From an uncultured Clostridium sp. (GTDB lineage: Bacteria > Bacillota_I > Bacilli_A > RF39 > UBA660): a stretch of 64,000 nucleotides of DNA. The stretch is from the NCBI GenBank assembly GCA_902493795.1, contig CABUQZ010000005.1:1-64000 (forward strand), in the 5' to 3' direction. Below the pieces are notes generated by a model. It saw only the letters and a program-made list of their open reading frames with translations. It was not told where the DNA came from and ran no database searches. The position numbers were made by a program, and so were the translations under genes. Positions 51,835 to 61,301 of this stretch are shown here, piece after piece (position 1 is the first letter of the stretch; the number at the start of each line of letters is the position of its first letter).

Positions 51835-53733
51835 TCAGTTTATTTTATAATCATCTTCAAGTGAAAAAACAACGTTTTCTTCTATCCAAGCTTTTCTAGG
51901 CTCGACATTATCACCCATAAGAACACTTACACGTTTTTCAGCAAGTAAAGCATCATCAATCTTTACTCTTATTAGTTTTCTAGTTAAAGGATTCATTGTT
52001 GTATCAGCAAGCTGATCAGCGTTCATTTCACCTAATCCTTTATATCTTTGTATTTCACACTTTTTACCCTTTGACTTTTCCTGCATTTCTTCAATTGTAT
52101 AAGCATAATCTATATTCTTACCACACTGTATTTTAAAAAGTGGAGGAAGTGCAATATAAAGTTTACCTGCTTCAATTAAAGGTCTCATATAACGATAGAA
52201 AAAAGTCATAAGAAGACACTGAATATGACCTCCGTCTTCATCAGCATCGCTCATTATAATTACTTTATCATATTCACAATCATCTATTTCAAAGTTAGGT
52301 CCATACCCAGCTCCAATAGTATAAATCATGGTATTAATTTCTTCATTTTTAAATATATCATCTAAACTAGCTTTTTCAGTATTAATTACTTTTCCACGTA
52401 AAGGAAGTATTGCTTGAAACTTTCTATCTCTTCCTTGTTTTGCAGAACCACCAGCTGAATCACCCTCTACTAAGAATAATTCGTTTTTATTTTTGTTTTT
52501 TGATTGAGCAGGAGAAAGCTTTCCAGATAAAGCTCTTTCTTTTTTGTTATTTGCTTTTCCTTTTCTTGCTTCTTCTCTTGCTTTTCTTGCAGCTTCTCTT
52601 GCTACTTTACTTTTTAATGATTTATCTAAAATATCAGTAGCAACTTTTTTATTTTCTTCAAGAAAATACTGAAGCTTTTCACTAACTATTACTTCAACTA
52701 CATTTCTAGCAGCAGGTGTTCCTAGTTTACCTTTTGTCTGTCCTTCAAATTGCAATAAGTTTTCAGGAATTCTAAGACTTATAATAGCAGTTAACCCCTC
52801 ACGCACATCGCTACCTTCAAGTGAACTATCTTTTCCTTTTATATAATCATTATTTTTAGCATAATCGTTAAATACTCTTGTTAAAGCAATCTTAAATCCA
52901 ACTTCATGAGATCCTCCATCTGGAGTTTTAACGTTATTAACAAAAGATATTATGTTTTCTTGATAGTCATCAGAATACTGCATAGCAATATCAACATCGA
53001 TATTATCTTTTGATCCTTCAAATGAAATAACTTTATGAAGTGGATTTTTATCTTCATTTAAATACTCGACAAACTCTCTTAATCCATTTTCATAATGAAA
53101 TTTATTTACTCTTCCACTTTCTTCATCTTTTACTTCTATTGTTAAAGCTTTAAGTAAGAAAGCAGATTCTTGCATTCTTTCAGAAATAGTTGAAAAAGAA
53201 AAATTAGTTACAGGAAATATTTCTGGATCAGGTTTAAATCTTACTGTTGTACCTGTTTTATTTGTAGTTCCAATTACTTTTAGAGGAACCTCTACTTTAC
53301 CACCATCTACAAACTTAATATAATGTTCTTTCTTATCACGTCTAATAGTAACTTCCATCCATGATGACAAAGCGTTAACAACACTTGCACCAACACCATG
53401 AAGACCACCAGATACTTTGTATCCACCTTCTTCAAATTTTCCACCAGCATGCAAAACAGTATAAATAACTTCAGTAGCACTTTTACCAGATTCATGAATT
53501 CCGGTAGGGACTCCTCTTCCATGATCTTCAACACTTATACTACCATCTGTATGAATAGTAATACAAATATAGTCCCCAAATCCATTTATAGCTTCATCTA
53601 TCGAATTGTCTACAATTTCCCATACTAAATGATGTAGTCCTTTTTTATCAGTAGAACCAATATACATTCCAGGTCTTTTTCTAACTGCTTCTAATCCTTC
53701 TAATATCTTAATAGACTTCTCATCATATGCCAT
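51835..53733 (-). CDS. parE: DNA topoisomerase IV subunit B
   Basis: Encodes 632 residues. The GHKL ATPase domain has VRKRPGMYIGSTDKKGLHHL, DNSIDEAINGFGD and VSGGLHGVGASVVNAL; the TOPRIM domain has FLVEGDSAGGSAKQGRDR and MSDADEDGGHIQCLL; the C-terminus has QRYKGLGEMNADQLADTTMN. It drives strand passage with ParC. The longer gap upstream (166 bp) should hold its promoter; a TATATT preceded by TTGCTT at 18 bp near 53860-53890 is a candidate. Confidence 0.96.
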   Translation of the reverse strand: MAYDEKSIKILEGLEAVRKRPGMYIGSTDKKGLHHLVWEIVDNSIDEAINGFGDYICITIHTDGSISVEDHGRGVPTGIHESGKSATEVIYTVLHAGGKFEEGGYKVSGGLHGVGASVVNALSSWMEVTIRRDKKEHYIKFVDGGKVEVPLKVIGTTNKTGTTVRFKPDPEIFPVTNFSFSTISERMQESAFLLKALTIEVKDEESGRVNKFHYENGLREFVEYLNEDKNPLHKVISFEGSKDNIDVDIAMQYSDDYQENIISFVNNVKTPDGGSHEVGFKIALTRVFNDYAKNNDYIKGKDSSLEGSDVREGLTAIISLRIPENLLQFEGQTKGKLGTPAARNVVEVIVSEKLQYFLEENKKVATDILDKSLKSKVAREAARKAREEARKGKANNKKERALSGKLSPAQSKNKNKNELFLVEGDSAGGSAKQGRDRKFQAILPLRGKVINTEKASLDDIFKNEEINTMIYTIGAGYGPNFEIDDCEYDKVIIMSDADEDGGHIQCLLMTFFYRYMRPLIEAGKLYIALPPLFKIQCGKNIDYAYTIEEMQEKSKGKKCEIQRYKGLGEMNADQLADTTMNPLTRKLIRVKIDDALLAEKRVSVLMGDNVEPRKAWIEENVVFSLEDDYKIN

Positions 53734-53899
53734 ATTATCAACTCCAATATAATTATAACTAATTTAAAAAAATAATAAAATGAGCTTTACAAAAATTAAC
53801 TCAAAAAACCGATAAAAAAACAAGCTATTACTAACTTATCCCTATACATAAAATATAACACACTTTAAAAAGTAAAAGCAAGTTAAAAAGCAAAAGAAA

Positions 53900-54526
53900 T
53901 CATTTACCAAGTAATTTTCTAAGTTGAAGTTTATAAGATTCATCGCGTTTCTGATAACCTTTATAATTTAAATATAATGCTCTCATTTCTTTATAATCTA
54001 AAAAAGATTCAATAAGCATTTCTGTTTTTAAAGCTTCTCTATTACTTGCTAAAGCTCCAATAAGCTTTTTACTATAATCACTAAGTCTTTTGTCATTAGA
54101 TTTACTACATTCAACAGAAAGAGCAAATCCACTACCTATCTTCTTTATTTCAGAAATCATCTCATCAAATATACTAAAAACAATAGGTAAAGAAAAATCA
54201 ACTTTATCTTCAGTAATTTTAGATAAAGCATTTAATTTATAATCATTCCATATAACATTATAAAATTTATAATTATCCTTTTTGTCATATCTATACATTA
54301 TTTTATAGCTATATGAATTATTATTTTCTTCTAAAGGATTAAGATAAAGTTCAAAATCTCTTTCATCATCAAATAAAGTAGTCATTGCATCAATAGTAGA
54401 AAAATTAGAACTTTTTACTTTTGACTCAGTAAACTTCATCGAAGAAAAATCAAAGTGTTCTAGTTTTCCACCTAACTCATTTTCTCTTACCAAATAACAA
54501 GTCTCTGTACTTTTTTTCTTTTTCAT
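53900..54526 (-). CDS. Hypothetical protein, related to its upstream neighbour
   Basis: Encodes 208 residues. Its C-terminal helix (FLDYKEMRALYLNYKGYQK) resembles that of the gene before it (ISKYREFRSIYMNYCKMFK), and both have an N-terminal part about data such as NELGGKLEHFDF and a mid helix where residues LASNREALKTEML match LRAHENAIRAKREL in layout. They look like distant paralogues. Soluble, no motif recognised. It overlaps that gene by 4 bp (ATGA). Confidence 0.6.
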   Translation of the reverse strand: MKKKKSTETCYLVRENELGGKLEHFDFSSMKFTESKVKSSNFSTIDAMTTLFDDERDFELYLNPLEENNNSYSYKIMYRYDKKDNYKFYNVIWNDYKLNALSKITEDKVDFSLPIVFSIFDEMISEIKKIGSGFALSVECSKSNDKRLSDYSKKLIGALASNREALKTEMLIESFLDYKEMRALYLNYKGYQKRDESYKLQLRKLLGK

Positions 54527-55287
54527 TCTAAATTACCACTTTCAAACATTGACATTTGATGAGGATTAACAATAACTTTTCTTTTAGGTTTTTCTTCATT
54601 AACACTAACTTGTTCCATTTGAGGTTTAAACATTTTACAATAATTCATATATATAGATCTAAACTCCCTATATTTTGATATTGAGTTTTTTAAATCTTTA
54701 TAAAAACCTACTTTATCTGACGAATAAATCTCATAAACTGAGTTATACGAAGTAATAGAACCAACAGGAAAACCTAATTCTCGTTTGGCTCTAATTGCAT
54801 TTTCATGAGCTCTTAAACTAACAATAATATTAATTGATTTTTGAGAAATATTTATTTTATTCTTTTTGCTCTTAATTAACATTGCTGCAAACTCTGAATC
54901 TTTTTTTATTATCTCTTGATACACCTCATCAAAAGCTTTTAAGTTCTCTTTATCTACAAAATTAATCTTTTTTCCATTATAAGTAATTGCAATATGTGCC
55001 CAAACAGGATTATTAAATATTGGTGCAATCTTCTTTTCTCCATTAAACTGATAAGAAATGTACATTAATGCTATAGGATCTGTTATCCCATAAGTACTAG
55101 CAAGTTCTTCTCTACTAGAAAAATTAGATGTCAAAAAATCAAGCGCAGGAAGCGTTGATTTTGAAGGTGTATCATTAATATCAAGTTTTACAAACCTATT
55201 TTTTTGTTTATCATAACAATATCTTTCATTTTTATCTGTAACAGCAATTAAACTGTAACGAGGTGCTCCATCAAAATTTTCTACCAT
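54523..55287 (-). CDS. Hypothetical protein
   Basis: Encodes 254 residues, soluble. Visible parts: an N-terminal beta region (APRYSLIAVTDKNERYCYDK), NNPVWAHIAITYNGKKINFV, a helical second half and a Pro/Lys-rich tail (EKPKRKVIVNPHQMSMFESG). I recognise no family. It is coupled to the 208-residue gene and lies 29 bp after priA. A DNA-related role is possible from its neighbours (parE, priA), no more. Confidence 0.6.
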   Translation of the reverse strand: MVENFDGAPRYSLIAVTDKNERYCYDKQKNRFVKLDINDTPSKSTLPALDFLTSNFSSREELASTYGITDPIALMYISYQFNGEKKIAPIFNNPVWAHIAITYNGKKINFVDKENLKAFDEVYQEIIKKDSEFAAMLIKSKKNKINISQKSINIIVSLRAHENAIRAKRELGFPVGSITSYNSVYEIYSSDKVGFYKDLKNSISKYREFRSIYMNYCKMFKPQMEQVSVNEEKPKRKVIVNPHQMSMFESGNLE

Positions 55288-55316
55288 AAATATACCTCAC
55301 AATGTTTGTTATTGTA

Positions 55317-57473
55317 TCATGAGATAGGATTAAAATCAATGTCAATACTAATATTAGAATTACTTTTGTAATACTCTAACAATCTAGTTAAAAAAGGATA
55401 TAAGTTGTCTTCTTTTTTATATTTAAGTGTGATACCAAACCTATAAGTATTATTAACTTTAAATGTACTTCCAATAGAAGGTCCAAGAACTATTGTATTT
55501 TTCAAGTTGTCTTTTAGTTTATATGCAATAACATTGCTTTCTTTTTTTACTAAATCATAATTTTTACTTATAACTTTAATTGACACTAAAAAGTAATATG
55601 GAGGATATCCTAATGTTCTTCTAATATTCATTTCCTCTTTAAAAAACATTTCATAGTTTTGTGTCTTAGCAAGTTTTATAGCATAATGATCTTTATTAAA
55701 TGTTTGAATTATTACCATACCTTCTTTTTCACTTCTACCACTTCTACCAGATACTTGAGACAAAAGTTCGAACGTGTATTCACTACTTCTAAAACTAGGT
55801 ATCATTAAAGAAGTATCAGCATTTATTACGCCAACTAAAGTAACATTAGGAAAATCAAGTCCCTTAGCAATCATTTGAGTACCTAATAAAATATCATATT
55901 CTTGATTTCTAAAAGCATTTATTATTTTTTCATGTGCTCCTTTTGTACTAGTTGTATCAAAGTCCATTCGAATAACTCTAGCATCAAACAACTTGTTTAG
56001 TTCTTCTTCAATTTTTTCAGTACCAACGCCTAAATTTTTAACAGCTTTCTCATGACAACTAGGACACTCAATATGACGAGGTACAGCATATCCACAATAA
56101 TGACATCTTTCCATATCACTCGACTTATGATAAGTAAGAGTAACATCACAATTAGGGCATTTACTTACATAACCACAATTAGAACATGTAACAAAAGATG
56201 CATACCCCCTTCTATTAAGTAAAAGAATAATTTGTTCTTTTTTACTAAGCTTATCATTTATTGCTTGAACTAAAGCCGAAGAAAAATAACTTCCTCTCTT
56301 TTCTTTATTCATATCGATAATATTAACAACTGGTAAAGGTTTATTATTTGCTCGCTTCTTAAGTTCAATTAAATGATATTTCTTAACAATAGCTCGAGAA
56401 TAACTTTCAAGTGACGGAGTAGCACTTCCTAAAACTACTTTGGCATTATGATATCTTGCTCTTTCTAGTGAAACATCAATTGCGCTATATTTTGGATTAG
56501 ACTCCTGTTTATAAGTATTAGTATGTTCTTCATCGATAATTATGATTCCTATATTTTTTAATGGTGCAAAAATAGCACTTCGTGCCCCAATAACAATCTT
56601 AACAAGACCATTAGAAATTTTCCTATATTCATCATATTTTTCTCCTTCACTAAGTCTACTATGAAGAATTGCAATATAATCTTTAAACCTTGATTTAAAT
56701 CTAAAAACCATTTGTGGAGTAAGAGAAATTTCAGGAACAAGCACAATTGCACTCTTATTAAGTAAAAGCATTTTTTCGATAAGTTCAATATAAACTTCTG
56801 TCTTACCACTTCCAGTAACACCATAAAGTAAAAATGTAGAATCATCAGACTTTAATATAGTATCGACAGCCATTTGTTGTTCGCTATTAAGAGGATACTT
56901 AGGATAATTATATTCATCACTATCTTTTAAACGATAATTTTCAACTAAGATTTCTTTCAAAATGTTTTTAGAAAGAAGTGTTTTAACAGATGAAGAAGAA
57001 ATTTTATTAAGCTCTTCTTTTCTATTATTACCCCTTGCTATATTATCTAAAATTAGTTTTTGACTATCATTTAATTTTACTGTTTCTAATTCTTCTTTTG
57101 TAATATTTAGTTCTAAAAGTCTAATAAAAGATTTATTAATTTTAGTCTTATTCTTTGCTTTTAAAGCTTTAGGAAGCATTGCTTGATATGCACTAATTAA
57201 AGTGCACAAAGTCTTATCTTTTATATATTTTCCAAGAGATAATAATTCATCTGTTAAAATTACTTCACTATCAACTACTTCATCTATTTCTTTTAAATCA
57301 TCTTGTAAAGAGTTATTTATTTCCATAATAAAACCTTCAAGTTTTTGTTTACCAAAAGGCACTTTTACTCTAACACCCACTTTGATATCTTTTTCTTGAC
57401 TAGGTTTTACTTTATAAGTAAATAATTTATCGATATTTCTATTTGATAATTCAACTAATACATTAACAGTCAT
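55317..57473 (-). CDS. priA: Primosomal protein N' (replication restart helicase PriA)
   Basis: Encodes 718 residues. The N-terminal DNA-binding domain starts VNVLVELSNRNIDKLFTY and has VRVKVPFGKQKLEGFIMEI; the helicase has LLYGVTGSGKTEVYIELIEK (Walker A), IIDEEHTNTYKQES (DEEH box) and VLGSATPSLESY; the zinc domain has CSNCGYVSKCPNCDVTLTYH and CHYCGYAVPRHIECPSC. Helicase C follows with SGRSGR. It reloads replisomes at stalled forks. Confidence 0.97.
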   Translation of the reverse strand: MTVNVLVELSNRNIDKLFTYKVKPSQEKDIKVGVRVKVPFGKQKLEGFIMEINNSLQDDLKEIDEVVDSEVILTDELLSLGKYIKDKTLCTLISAYQAMLPKALKAKNKTKINKSFIRLLELNITKEELETVKLNDSQKLILDNIARGNNRKEELNKISSSSVKTLLSKNILKEILVENYRLKDSDEYNYPKYPLNSEQQMAVDTILKSDDSTFLLYGVTGSGKTEVYIELIEKMLLLNKSAIVLVPEISLTPQMVFRFKSRFKDYIAILHSRLSEGEKYDEYRKISNGLVKIVIGARSAIFAPLKNIGIIIIDEEHTNTYKQESNPKYSAIDVSLERARYHNAKVVLGSATPSLESYSRAIVKKYHLIELKKRANNKPLPVVNIIDMNKEKRGSYFSSALVQAINDKLSKKEQIILLLNRRGYASFVTCSNCGYVSKCPNCDVTLTYHKSSDMERCHYCGYAVPRHIECPSCHEKAVKNLGVGTEKIEEELNKLFDARVIRMDFDTTSTKGAHEKIINAFRNQEYDILLGTQMIAKGLDFPNVTLVGVINADTSLMIPSFRSSEYTFELLSQVSGRSGRSEKEGMVIIQTFNKDHYAIKLAKTQNYEMFFKEEMNIRRTLGYPPYYFLVSIKVISKNYDLVKKESNVIAYKLKDNLKNTIVLGPSIGSTFKVNNTYRFGITLKYKKEDNLYPFLTRLLEYYKSNSNISIDIDFNPIS

Positions 57474-57515
57474 ATTTTTCCCTCTATAAATATAATAACA
57501 TTATTAAATGAAATT

Positions 57516-57547
57516 CACTAAAAAAAGTTAAGCAAAACTTAACTTAA
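57516..57547 (-). terminator. Terminator between the zinc-ribbon gene and priA
   Basis: Minus-strand AAGTTAAG/CTTAACTT perfect stem (57525-57545, five-base loop) followed by TTTTTTTAGTG. The stem includes the stop codon of the zinc-ribbon gene. Confidence 0.85.
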
Positions 57548-58027
57548 ATTATACATACTTTTTAAAGTTTTAGCATTAACTTTTTGATTTGGAAACATAT
57601 CGTTTTTCTTTTTTAATTTAAATTTAAGTGTATTTCTAGTTGTTTCTATTGTAATTGTTTTAGAAAATAACCCAGAAACCTTTAATCTTTTTATTTCTTC
57701 TCTTCTAATTCTAAAGATATGAGTTATTCTCTTTTTTTCTAGTTTAGAACAAGCAAATAATATTAATTCCATTTCATTAAAGTTAATTATAATATCTTGT
57801 CCATCAACATTTACTGCTTTTCCATAAGAAGTATAGGCATATGTACCAGTACTACCTTCACATAAAATATAATTTTGAATATTTAATCCTAAATTCATAA
57901 ACATTCCAGTAATACATGCTTGATTAAATTCAGGCATATCATAACTTTCAGGCAAAACAATTTGTCTACAATTAGGACAAAAACTTAAACCTGGGCTTAG
58001 TGGAAATCCACATCTAATACATTTCAT
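57539..58027 (-). CDS. Zinc-ribbon protein with PH-like domain, hypothetical
   Basis: Encodes 162 residues. It starts with a zinc ribbon, MKCIRCGFPLSPGLSFCPNC, then a domain with beta strands (DGQDIIINFNEMELILFACS, SGLFSKTITIETTRNTLKFK) that may be a small PH-like or GRAM-like fold. No membrane helix. Its ATG overlaps the rnhB stop (ATGA). No known function. Confidence 0.65.
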   Translation of the reverse strand: MKCIRCGFPLSPGLSFCPNCRQIVLPESYDMPEFNQACITGMFMNLGLNIQNYILCEGSTGTYAYTSYGKAVNVDGQDIIINFNEMELILFACSKLEKKRITHIFRIRREEIKRLKVSGLFSKTITIETTRNTLKFKLKKKNDMFPNQKVNAKTLKSMYNLS

Positions 58028-58668
58028 TTTATCTCTCCTTTGTTAATTTTATCTAAGTAAAAACATACTGGTTTAAAAGTTTTACGATGTTCTTCTATTA
58101 TCCCATACTCTTTTATTGCTTCAATATGTTTTTTTGTTCCGTATCCAGCGTTGTTTTTAAAGTCATACATTGGATACTTTTTATCTAATTCTTCAAGCAT
58201 TCTATCTCTTGTTACTTTAGCAATAACACTAGCAGCGCTAATTGTTATACTCTTATAGTCACCTTTGATTATAGAAGTAGTTGGTATATCTATATCAAGT
58301 TTCATAGCATCAATTAAAACGTGCTCTATTTTACATTTTTTCTTACAATTATCAATAGCTTCTATCATAGCAAGTTTAGTAGCTTCATAAATATTAACTT
58401 CATCAATTACTTTTTCACTTTTAATACCTATTCCTACTGCTAAAGCATCTTTCATAATAATATCATAAAAATATTCTCTTTTTTTCTTTGAAAGTTTTTT
58501 CGAGTCTGTAAGTCCTTCAATATAATAATCTTTAGGAAGAACAACACAAGAAGTAACAACAGGCCCAACCAAAGGACCTCGTCCTACTTCATCAACACCA
58601 GCAATATAAATAATTCCCTTTTCATTTAGTTCTTTTTCATAAGCTCTATTATCTATATCTATTTTCAT
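58024..58668 (-). CDS. rnhB: Ribonuclease HII
   Basis: Encodes 214 residues. Motifs: IAGVDEVGRGPLVGPVVTSC (catalytic Asp-Glu), GLTDSKKLSKKKRE, HVLIDAMKLDI (Asp), GDYKSITISAASVIAKVTRD and NNAGYGTKKH. It excises single ribonucleotides and RNA in hybrids. It follows a membrane protein gene by about 10 bp. In Bacillus rnhB also lies near rbgA (ylqF), and here rbgA is two genes upstream. Confidence 0.97.
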   Translation of the reverse strand: MKIDIDNRAYEKELNEKGIIYIAGVDEVGRGPLVGPVVTSCVVLPKDYYIEGLTDSKKLSKKKREYFYDIIMKDALAVGIGIKSEKVIDEVNIYEATKLAMIEAIDNCKKKCKIEHVLIDAMKLDIDIPTTSIIKGDYKSITISAASVIAKVTRDRMLEELDKKYPMYDFKNNAGYGTKKHIEAIKEYGIIEEHRKTFKPVCFYLDKINKGEIK

Positions 58669-58679
58669 AATTAAACTAC

Positions 58680-59765
58680 CTATTTTTTTATGCTTATCTG
58701 ATTCAAATTTTCACTATTTACATAAACATAAATATTTGGATACTTAAATAAATTATAATTATATATTGTTTTTTGGTTAAATGTATCAACAAATAATTTA
58801 ATTACTTCAAGACAATCATCTGCTTCGAAATTTAAACTACTTGTAAAATATAATTTTAAATCATTTTCATCATTAAACTGATATACATATCTAACATCTG
58901 CAGTCCTATAGTAGTCAAATTCTACTCTAATTTCACCTTTAAGGTTATTATCAGTAATTACTTTCAAATTATCAAGTTTAGAATTATTTTTTAGTATAAT
59001 ATTTTGATTTTTATTTATCTTAAACACTTGAGATTTATGTACCATTTGAAAATCATTTGGTAATCCATTCTTATATTCAAAAGAACTAGTCTCATAAGAA
59101 AAAGCAAGGATTCCAACAATTAGAACACAAATTGTTAAAACAAAGTGATTCTTAGTAATAATTATCTTTGAATTAAAGAATTTATTTTGAATAAGTTTAA
59201 ATGTGAAATAACAAATAGCAAATATTGAAAGTACAATAAGTATTGGACTTATAATATACACTCCATTAATAAACATTATAATTAAATAAACAAGTGTAAA
59301 CATTGAAATTGCAGAAACACAAGCAACAATAGTCAAAAGGATACCTGCAAGTATTTTTATAAATAAATCAATTCCTTTAAATACTTTCTCTTTTTTGCAA
59401 AGCATAGCTTTGTCATTCTCATAGAGGATTTTGTAATAAGAACTTCCTATAAAACTCTTTAAACTTTCATACAATACTGAAAGAACAAACAAATTCTTCA
59501 TAAATCCAATTACAAACACCCAAATATAAGACAAAATACTACGTAAAGAATCACTAAAGGTATAAATAAGTGCAACTCCAAGATCTCTTATCGCATCAAA
59601 TAGCCATGTAAACAAAAGTATATAAATAACTAAAAAAATAACTTTAAAAATCCAAAAATATGGATTATTCTTTTTGTTATCTTTTCTTCCAGGCCTTAAA
59701 ACATCATTAACTCTCATTGATAATGCATCAAGCACATCATTTGAGGTAATCTTATCTTTATTCAT
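58680..59765 (-). CDS. Hypothetical multi-pass membrane protein
   Basis: Encodes 361 residues; of two adjacent ATGs the second, 7 bp after AGGAG, is preferred. It has six or so helices: around 37-60, 72-100 (IWVFVIGFMKNLFVLSVLY), 135-160, 165-195 and 210-225 (LTICVLIVGILAFSY). A soluble C-terminal part of about 130 residues, probably outside, is beta-rich (KGEIRVEFDYYRTADVRYVY). A basic N-terminus (LRPGRKDNKKNN) is inside. No family known to me. It lies between rnhB and the deacetylase. Confidence 0.65.
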   Translation of the reverse strand: MNKDKITSNDVLDALSMRVNDVLRPGRKDNKKNNPYFWIFKVIFLVIYILLFTWLFDAIRDLGVALIYTFSDSLRSILSYIWVFVIGFMKNLFVLSVLYESLKSFIGSSYYKILYENDKAMLCKKEKVFKGIDLFIKILAGILLTIVACVSAISMFTLVYLIIMFINGVYIISPILIVLSIFAICYFTFKLIQNKFFNSKIIITKNHFVLTICVLIVGILAFSYETSSFEYKNGLPNDFQMVHKSQVFKINKNQNIILKNNSKLDNLKVITDNNLKGEIRVEFDYYRTADVRYVYQFNDENDLKLYFTSSLNFEADDCLEVIKLFVDTFNQKTIYNYNLFKYPNIYVYVNSENLNQISIKK

Positions 59766-59831
59766 CATATCACTCCTATAATAAAATTATACCAAATATA
59801 AGTTTTTATTTAAAGATTAAAAAAAGATTTT

Positions 59832-59870
59832 TATAAAAAAATATGGTTTAAGGATTAACCATATTTTTAA
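59832..59870 (-). terminator. Terminator after the polysaccharide deacetylase gene
   Basis: Minus-strand AAATATGGTTAATCCTTAAACC-type hairpin (AAATATGGTT/AACCATATTT, 59839-59866) followed by TTTTTTTATAAAAA. It covers the last codons and stop of the deacetylase. Confidence 0.75.
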
Positions 59871-61287
59871 ATTGTTGTATTGATGTTGAATCATAAATTG
59901 GATATCTTGGAACTTTGTATTTATCATCGTCTCTTGATGCTTTCCTATACCCTCCAATAAAAGCGACTTTAAATCCAGACTCTTTAACTGCCTTAATAGA
60001 TGAATCAGTGTATTCATAAAATGGAAAACAAAATGATGTATCATCCTTGACAACTTCAATAGATTTTTTTAAATCTTTAACTAAATCATCATAAGGAATA
60101 CAATTTCCCTTTGATCTATATTGGCACCAAGAACGAGATTCATAGTGAATATCATAACCATGAGACTGAACATCCAAGTAATCAGATTTATATTCAATTG
60201 GATTCCACCAAGCAGAAATTAAGAATAATGTCCCATGCATCTTATATTCTTCAAGTAAAGGAATAAGGTAATTTCCACTAGTTTTACTAGTACCCTTTCC
60301 TCCATCGTCTATTGTAATTAATACAGATTTCTTAGGTATTTCAATTTCACCGTACATCCATTGTACAAACTCGTGAATTGTTAAAGTATGAAAGTTATTA
60401 TCTTTTAAATATTGAAGTTGTTGTCTAAATCTATCAGTTCTTAAGCATATTGACTCATGACAATTATTATTATTAATATCATAAAAGAAATGATAATTTA
60501 AAATAGCAATTTTATCTGCAGTATCACTTTTATTAACTACTTTAACTTTTCTAGTAATAGAGTTTTCGTTTCCGCTAGAATCTTTAACTTTATAAGTTAC
60601 AACATAATCTCCAACCTTAGTAGTATCAAGACTAGTCTTATCAACTTCTACTTTACTAGTTAAATCCCCATCATAATTATCTTTAGCAGTAACACCTAAA
60701 TCTTTATATTCCTTATTTACAATATGAAGTACTTCATTTTGTCCATTTAATTTAAGCGTAGGTTTTACATTGTCAATAACTTTAACTTCTCTAATAATTT
60801 CTTTTTTCAAACTTTTATATTTGACTTTATAAGTGTAATGATATGTCCCAACTTTTGATAAATCAACATCATTAGAAACAGAAATACTACTAGTTAGATC
60901 AATATCTTTATATTTCGCTTTAGAACCTAAATCAGTATACTCACTACCAAATAAAACCTCAACACTCTTATCACCATTTAAAGTAATATTAAGATACTTA
61001 GAATCACCATTAGCTTCTTTCCAAAAATAATCAAATACAAAATATCCAATTAAAGTAACTAATAAAAGAATAATTATAATTAAAATAATTTTAACACTCT
61101 TTTTCATTTTTCTTTTCTTTATTGGTTTATCATCATAAAGATTAATTTTCTTTTTACGAGCTTTACGCCTCTTTTTTTTAACCGGAACGACTACGTTATC
61201 CTCTTGTAAAAGAGACTCAATATCATCTTTTTCTTGAGATACTAAAGAGTCTTTATTTTCATCTACTGCATCATTTTTCTTTTTCAT
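59848..61287 (-). CDS. Membrane-anchored polysaccharide deacetylase with two Ig-like domains
   Basis: Encodes 479 residues from ATG 61287 (GGGAGA upstream). A very basic cytoplasmic start (KKKRRKARKKK), one helix (KIILIIIILLLVTLIGYFVF, about 70-92), two DUF5011-type Ig-like repeats (GSEYTDLGSKAKYKDIDL; NKEYKDLGVTAKDNYDGDLT) and a C-terminal NodB-type catalytic domain with ITIDDGGKGT (metal Asp pair), VQSHGYDIHYESRSW (His pair) and KVPRYPIYD. It should deacetylate cell-wall or surface glycans outside the membrane. It lies 14 bp after rbgA. Confidence 0.9.
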   Translation of the reverse strand: MKKKNDAVDENKDSLVSQEKDDIESLLQEDNVVVPVKKKRRKARKKKINLYDDKPIKKRKMKKSVKIILIIIILLLVTLIGYFVFDYFWKEANGDSKYLNITLNGDKSVEVLFGSEYTDLGSKAKYKDIDLTSSISVSNDVDLSKVGTYHYTYKVKYKSLKKEIIREVKVIDNVKPTLKLNGQNEVLHIVNKEYKDLGVTAKDNYDGDLTSKVEVDKTSLDTTKVGDYVVTYKVKDSSGNENSITRKVKVVNKSDTADKIAILNYHFFYDINNNNCHESICLRTDRFRQQLQYLKDNNFHTLTIHEFVQWMYGEIEIPKKSVLITIDDGGKGTSKTSGNYLIPLLEEYKMHGTLFLISAWWNPIEYKSDYLDVQSHGYDIHYESRSWCQYRSKGNCIPYDDLVKDLKKSIEVVKDDTSFCFPFYEYTDSSIKAVKESGFKVAFIGGYRKASRDDDKYKVPRYPIYDSTSIQQFKNMVNP

Positions 61288-61301
61288 AAAAATATCTCCC
61301 A

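Noticed and set aside
52410..52640. Plus-strand Leu/Phe-rich 76-codon ORF
   Set aside because: Antisense to a Lys/Ala-rich region of parE (KAREEARKGKANNKKER).
59817..60059. Minus-strand 80-codon ORF
   Set aside because: Out-of-frame reading of the deacetylase C-terminus running through its terminator.
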